A DNA stretch of 9,621 nt. Source: Elusimicrobiota bacterium. GTDB taxonomy: Bacteria; Elusimicrobiota; Elusimicrobia; FEN-1173. The position numbers and the translations under genes are program-made. Positions 6,571 through 9,621 of the stretch are shown piece after piece. The DNA is taken from contig PMLF01000320.1 in assembly GCA_003158755.1 (NCBI GenBank), positions 1 to 9,621 of the forward strand, read 5' to 3'. How positions within the stretch are numbered: position 1 is the first letter of the stretch; every line of letters starts with the position of its first letter. Under the pieces are notes generated by a model. The model was not told the DNA's origin and searched no databases. It saw only the letters and a program-made list of their open reading frames with translations.

Positions 6571-6927
6571 ATGAAGATCACAGCGGAACTCGGAAAAAGA
6601 CTTAAGACGCTTCGCAAGGAATTGGGCCTCACCCAGGATCAACTCGCCGCGAAAGTCGGCATCCATGGACGTCAACTCGCCCGCTACGAACTGGGCAGCG
6701 TCCAGCCGTCCCTCCACATCCTGGACAAGATCGCCAACTTCTGCGAGGTCACCCTCGATTTTCTTGCCCACGGCCAGGATAGGAAGCTCGCCAAAAGGAC
6801 CAGCATTGAGGATGCCGAAATTCTCGACCTCCTCCGGCGAATCGACCACCTCAAGAAGCCGGAACGCGAAAGACTGAAATGGGCCATCAAGGGACTTTTG
6901 AACGGGAACGATAAACCCACCTCATAG
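6571..6927 (+). CDS. Cro/CI (Xre)-family helix-turn-helix transcriptional regulator
   Basis: The protein has 118 residues. A five-helix Xre DNA-binding domain spans about 4-65: LGKRLKTLRKELGLTQDQLA, then recognition-helix region IHGRQLARYELGSVQPS, then LDKIANFCEVTLDFLA. A charged helical C-terminus (DAEILDLLRRIDHLKKPERERLKWAIKGLL) may dimerise. There is no LexA-type peptidase domain, so it is not SOS-cleaved by that route. I chose the ATG at 6571 because TATAAT lies just upstream and the domain starts normally there; an in-frame ATG at 6496 would add 25 low-complexity residues and sits upstream of that promoter. It is divergent from the replication/recombination operon and is probably the repressor acting on the GGTTA/TAACC cluster, as in phages and integrative elements. 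Transcription ends at the terminator 24 bp downstream. Confidence 0.93.
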   Translation: MKITAELGKRLKTLRKELGLTQDQLAAKVGIHGRQLARYELGSVQPSLHILDKIANFCEVTLDFLAHGQDRKLAKRTSIEDAEILDLLRRIDHLKKPERERLKWAIKGLLNGNDKPTS

Positions 6928-6950
6928 TTTTTCCTTCCACCCGCAAAAAG

Positions 6951-6985
6951 AAAACCACCGCCTTTTCTCGACGGTGGTTTTTTAA
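6951..6985 (+). terminator. Rho-independent terminator of the regulator gene
   Basis: AAAACCACCG and CGGTGGTTTT form a perfect 10-bp stem (6951-6960 with 6972-6981) around an 11-base loop, followed by more T residues (to TTTTTTAATT). It starts 24 bases after the regulator stop codon. The A-rich 5' flank would let it also work, less strongly, on the minus strand. Confidence 0.92.
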
Positions 6986-7013
6986 TTGGCGCTGTTTTCC
7001 ACTTCGCCGCTCT

Positions 7014-7036
7014 CCCCCTCCCTGCACGGGAGGGGG
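7014..7036. repeat. Extragenic hairpin, 9-bp stem
   Basis: CCCCCTCCC and GGGAGGGGG pair perfectly around TGCAC and are followed by a G-rich run (to 7062). The look is that of the CCCTCCC/GGGAGGG extragenic palindromes scattered through many GC-rich genomes. There is no T-run, so it is not an intrinsic terminator. Confidence 0.5.
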
Positions 7037-7141
7037 CCGGGGGGCGGGTGGGGTTCAGCGGGCGCCGCACTCCGCGCCTGGTTCAGCGGCGCGGTGTGCG
7101 GCGGGGCTTTTCACATTAGAGTTTTTTTCCTTTCTGGTTCT

Positions 7142-7179
7142 TCCGCCCCTTTGGGGCGGACGGCCGCCTCTGGCGGCCG
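7142..7179. repeat. Two back-to-back hairpins with 8-bp stems and 3-base loops
   Basis: TCCGCCCC-TTT-GGGGCGGA (7142-7160) abuts CGGCCGCC-TCT-GGCGGCCG (7161-7179) with no base between them. The identical stem and loop lengths and exact adjacency are orderly for chance. The pair recalls paired REP/BIME-type extragenic palindromes or stacked RNA helices; which is not decidable from one copy. Confidence 0.5.
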
Positions 7180-7571
7180 GATGGGGAAAGGGGACCGGGG
7201 GAAGGGGGGCCCCCAGCCGTGCAGGCCCCCTGCCCCCCGCGCGCGGCGGTTTTTGCCGCGCGGTGTTGCGGGGGGAAGGGGGCCGCTTTAAGCACGGCGG
7301 CATCCGGCAGCGCGGCCCTCTGGGCTGCGCAATGGGCCGGGGCCTTGGGGCGGCGCGACGGCGCGGCTCCTTGGCCGCGACGGAAACGGAACGACCGGGA
7401 GCCTTTGACATGGACGACTTTCGACCACCCCGCCCACCTGGGGCGGGCCGACCGCCGGGATGGTTTTCCCCGGCGGCGGGTGGGGAGGATGATTTGGAGC
7501 TTATACTCCCCCCGGGTATTTCTGTTCCGGCCTCGACGGAAAACGACACCGCCGCGCGGGGGTGAACCCAA

Positions 7572-7607
7572 CGTCGTCCGGGCCTGGCACCCCAGGCCCG
7601 GACGACG
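7572..7607. repeat. Perfect 36-base inverted repeat (16-bp stem, 4-base loop)
   Basis: Arms CGTCGTCCGGGCCTGG (7572-7587) and CCAGGCCCGGACGACG (7592-7607) pair without mismatch around CACC. No T-run follows on either strand: the plus side continues AAAAACACG and the minus side TTGGGTTC, so ordinary termination is unlikely. It is the strongest palindrome of the gene-free interval and could be a protein-binding site, an origin hairpin or part of a structured RNA. Confidence 0.7.
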
Positions 7608-8099
7608 AAAAACACGATTGGCGAGGACTTGGCGACATTGCTGCGACAATGGGACCCAAACCAGTGGCCCGCTGCATTTGTGCCGGGCCACTCCTCTGGG
7701 CGCGCCCGCGGAAGGGCAGCCGGCGGCTCCGACGACGGCAGGCGGGCTCTGACCGCCGGTGCCCTGGAGCGTGGTTTGGGGCTGAGGTGCGCCGCCGCAG
7801 CCCCGCGCCCGCCTTTGGTGCGGGGACCGGCGGCGCGCCGACCTCGGGCGCGGTGTGAAGCCCCGCCACCACCGAAAATGGAATTTTAGGCGCAGCCGGA
7901 AACTCCACGTCGCGGGGAAGCCGGCCGACCGAAGGGAGGTGCCGGGCCGCGCCGTTTTTGCGCGGACCGGCGGCGGCGCGAAGCGCCGCCCGGCGTTCGT
8001 TCAACTCCCGAACCGGAACGTCCGTCCGGGGGATCCAATCCAGCCCGCGCGCCGGAATCTTCTTTTATTCCTCATCAGCGGCGGCGTCCTCGTCATCGC

Positions 8100-8390
8100 C
8101 GTCGTCCAGGACCGCCGGTTTTTTCGTCCGCCGCGTCCATCCCATCCCCGCGCGGCGGGCGGTCTCCGTCCATCCTCCGTCGGCGACGGACGTCGTCCAG
8201 CGGGACGCCGCCCGGTTTTTCCGTCCATCGCCGCCGCGCAGCTCCTCCCCCTTCATCCGGGCGACGGACGTCGTCCAGGCCGTCACGATCCATCCGCCGC
8301 CGGTCCGTCTCCATCTCCTCGACCGCGGCGGCCGTCCTCCATCGGATCGCCGCCCCGGTTTTTCCATCCGATCACCGCCCCGCAGCTCCG
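8100..8390. repeat. Degenerate direct repeats in gene-free DNA
   Basis: An 18-base unit GCGACGGACGTCGTCCAG occurs exactly at 8183-8200 and 8261-8278, with a partial copy CGTCGTCCAG at 8100-8109. A second unit beginning CCCGGTTTTTCC and ending CGCAGCTCC occurs at about 8211-8245 and 8354-8389, about 80% identical with a one-base length difference. Spacings (91, 78 and 143 bases) are not all multiples of three, which argues against repeats within one reading frame. A related CCTCGATCTCCA unit recurs near 8413 and 8508. Confidence 0.55.
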
Positions 8391-8681
8391 GCCTTTCCAT
8401 CCTGGCGGCGGCCTCCTCGATCTCCACCACCGCCACAATCTCCACGGCTCCGCCCGGGCGAAGGGCGGTCCAGCCGTCCAGGTCCTCGCGGCGGGGCTCC
8501 GCCGTCTCCTCGATCTCCAGGCCCGGCCGGATCGCCGCCGGTGCGGCGGTCCCACCATCTCGCCGCCGGGAGCCTGGCCCCGGCTTCCTCCTCCGGTCCG
8601 GGCGGCCTCCTCCGGCGACGGTCCGCCGCCATGTCTCCGGTGGCGTCGTCTCCGCCGTCGTCTTCTCCGACGAGCGGTGCG

Positions 8682-8743
8682 CGTCTCCATCTCTCCGTCT
8701 GTCTACCTCTTCGTTTGTCTGTCTCTTCTTCTCTCTCTTTCCG
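8682..8743. repeat. Polypyrimidine tract (polypurine on the minus strand)
   Basis: About 60 bases are strongly pyrimidine-rich on the plus strand and built from GTCT/CTCT-like units (for example TGTCTGTCTCTTCTTCTCTC). Such tracts slip during replication and can form triplex DNA. No gene starts sensibly from it on either strand. Confidence 0.5.
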
Positions 8744-8836
8744 TTGTAGGAAATGAATATAGATCAGTTTCCCGCCACGCTGGCGAAGTTCTGGCCTTCC
8801 GTTCTTCGCCTCTCTGGACCGTTCCAATTGTTATAG

Positions 8837-8880
8837 ATAAAAAAAGAAAACCCGCCGAAGGTTTGATCCTCCGACGGGTT
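8837..8880 (-). terminator. Rho-independent terminator of the DUF1016-nuclease gene
   Basis: On the minus strand AACCCGTCGGAGG (8880-8868) pairs with CCTTCGGCGGGTT (8861-8849) over 13 bp, with two G-U pairs, around ATCAAA. The T-rich tail TTTTCTTTTTTTATC follows at once. It lies 38 bases beyond the stop codon at 8919. The plus-strand version has no T-run directly after the stem, so it acts on minus transcripts. Confidence 0.9.
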
Positions 8881-8918
8881 CCCCCTGTTTTGCTCCGGGC
8901 GCGCGGCCCGGCCACAAC

Positions 8919-9621
8919 CTACAATCGGGTCGCTAGCTTTTTTTGGAGCAGTTCATCATTCAAGAAAACGCCCTCCGTGAAAACCTTCCACACGTTGTCC
9001 GTCTCGAAGCTGTAAAACACGTGGCCGACAAATCGGCCGTGGATGTCCATCTTGACCGTCTTGACCACGATCCCCCTCGCCTTCGCCAAACGATCGCGGA
9101 CATACTCCGCCGCCTCTTTCCCCTTCTTCGTCGTGATCTCCGGCGCGTCCAGGCCCGCCAAGCGGATGCGGATATCCATTTTCAAATAAAAACCGCATTG
9201 AACGTCCAGGCGCAGGGTATCACCATCCACGCATTCCAGGACGTCGGCCCGATAAACATAGTCCCCTTCCGTCGGACGTTTCAGAATCGCCGCATCCGGG
9301 TCCTTCTTCACCTCGCGCTCATACTCCCGGCTGGCTATCGCGGTCCGGAGCCGGTCCCGGCTCCATTTCCCCTGAATGGCTTTGTCTTCGTAGAACCGGC
9401 GGGCTTCGTCGTCGTGGATTTCGATTAGGAGCCGGTACGCGCTCCAGGTCAGATTTTGTACCCCTCGGTACAAGTTCTGCCGGTCGTAGACCTGGCGGAA
9501 CACGATGCACCGTCGGAGCGTCTGCGGATCGCTTTTGATGTCCTCGGCCAAACGCTCAAGGACCGATTCTCCGTAGTGGTTCCGGCCGATCAGGCCCGCC
9601 GCGACGAGCTTGTCCCCGATC
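8919..9621 (-). CDS. DUF1016 (YhcG-type) N-terminal domain fused to a staphylococcal-nuclease-like domain; 5' end beyond window
   Basis: The frame is open from the right edge, with 233 visible residues; the true start is outside. Residues 1-105 match the DUF1016 N-terminal domain: IGDKLVAAG-x-x-GRNHYGESVLERLAEDI, then NLTWSAYRLLIEI, then DEARRFYEDKAIQGKWSRDRL and ASREYER. Residues about 119-220 form an SNase (thermonuclease) fold. CVDGDTLRL carries Asp134 (equivalent to Asp21 of staphylococcal nuclease); IRLAGLDAPE carries Arg153, Asp158 and Glu161 (Arg35, Asp40, Glu43); HGRFVGHVF carries Arg196 (Arg87). The active site therefore looks intact, so Ca-dependent phosphodiesterase activity on DNA or RNA is expected. 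YhcG-type proteins normally carry a PD-(D/E)XK nuclease after this N-terminal domain; here that module is exchanged. An internal TTG at 9551 is not the start, because homology continues upstream. No promoter is visible; the gene ends at the terminator at 8837-8880. Confidence 0.85.
   Translation of the reverse strand, partial: IGDKLVAAGLIGRNHYGESVLERLAEDIKSDPQTLRRCIVFRQVYDRQNLYRGVQNLTWSAYRLLIEIHDDEARRFYEDKAIQGKWSRDRLRTAIASREYEREVKKDPDAAILKRPTEGDYVYRADVLECVDGDTLRLDVQCGFYLKMDIRIRLAGLDAPEITTKKGKEAAEYVRDRLAKARGIVVKTVKMDIHGRFVGHVFYSFETDNVWKVFTEGVFLNDELLQKKLATRL

Larger units (their letters stand above)
6986..8830. other. 1.85-kb GC-rich interval with no supportable gene; hairpin-rich left part, repeat-rich right part
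   Basis: The frames open here are long only because stops are rare in such GC-rich DNA: they overlap each other on both strands, are dominated by Arg, Pro, Gly and Ala, lack SD-supported starts and show no domain I recognise. What the interval does contain is secondary structure. Perfect hairpins lie at 7014-7036 (9-bp stem), 7142-7160, 7161-7179, 7240-7262, 7429-7447, 7452-7476, 7572-7607 (16 bp), 7663-7692 (9 bp) and 7972-7990 (8 bp). Degenerate repeats follow at 8100-8390 and a pyrimidine tract at 8682-8743. It lies between convergent genes. Candidates are a structured RNA, a transfer or replication origin, or extragenic palindromic repeats plus decayed coding sequence. Confidence 0.5.

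Noticed and set aside
8100..8400. Repeats as a CRISPR array
   Set aside because: Units differ in length and sequence, spacings are irregular, there are only two or three copies, and no cas gene is present.
8283..8690. Minus-strand Arg-rich open frame starting after GGAGAG
   Set aside because: The SD-like purines touch the ATG with no spacer, the product is an Arg/Pro/Gly-dominated low-complexity chain, and repeats inside break the reading frame.
8690..8755. Pyrimidine tract ending in TTGTAG, like a eukaryotic 3' splice site
   Set aside because: The surrounding genes are bacterial in organisation (SD sites, overlapping genes, intrinsic terminators), and no exon with coding support follows.
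7855..9015. Plus-strand open frame of 386 codons
   Set aside because: It is Arg/Pro-rich low complexity, has no SD or domain, runs through the pyrimidine tract and the minus-strand terminator, and its end is antisense to the well-supported SNase-domain gene.

Overview
The window is a GC-rich bacterial segment, apart from an AT-richer left end, and is best read as part of a mobile or accessory region. No 16S rRNA, tRNA or host housekeeping gene is present, so the phylum cannot be fixed. Dense Shine-Dalgarno sites, overlapping genes, a fragment with an Rhs core, a DUF1016-type domain and long GC-rich spacers would suit an uncultured Gram-negative lineage, but this is a weak inference.

Layout. 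Bases 1-771 (minus strand) hold the 3' part of an Rhs-family gene: the end of the Rhs core and the start of a cysteine-patterned tip that leaves the window. Its recognisable homology starts inside a perfect 28-bp palindrome (730-757) with 11-6-11 geometry. Next to it lies a minus-strand cluster running from 6345 down to 819: three tiny, overlapping, apparently paralogous genes (DUF5659-like), a 946-aa primase-helicase (CHC2 zinc finger, Toprim, AAA-type NTPase, C-terminal winged helix), and two overlapping XerC/XerD-type tyrosine recombinases. A Cro/CI-type regulator is transcribed divergently from 6571 and ends at a strong intrinsic terminator. The intergenic region between them has a good minus-strand promoter (TTGACA, 17 bp, TACTAT) overlaid by alternating GGTTA/TAACC half-sites, and a TATAAT box placed so that the regulator mRNA may be leaderless.

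From 6986 to about 8830 there is no gene I can support. The left part is packed with perfect hairpins, including a 16-bp stem at 7572-7607. The right part contains degenerate repeats and a polypyrimidine tract. On the far side a minus-strand gene, cut by the window's right edge, encodes an unusual protein: a DUF1016 (YhcG-type) N-terminal domain joined to a staphylococcal-nuclease-like domain. It ends at its own intrinsic terminator.

Working model (inference): regulator, operator, small proteins, primase-helicase and recombinase pair form the control, replication and integration module of a mobile element, inserted in or recombined with an Rhs gene at the 28-bp palindrome. The DUF1016-nuclease fusion may be cargo or belong to a neighbouring accessory locus.
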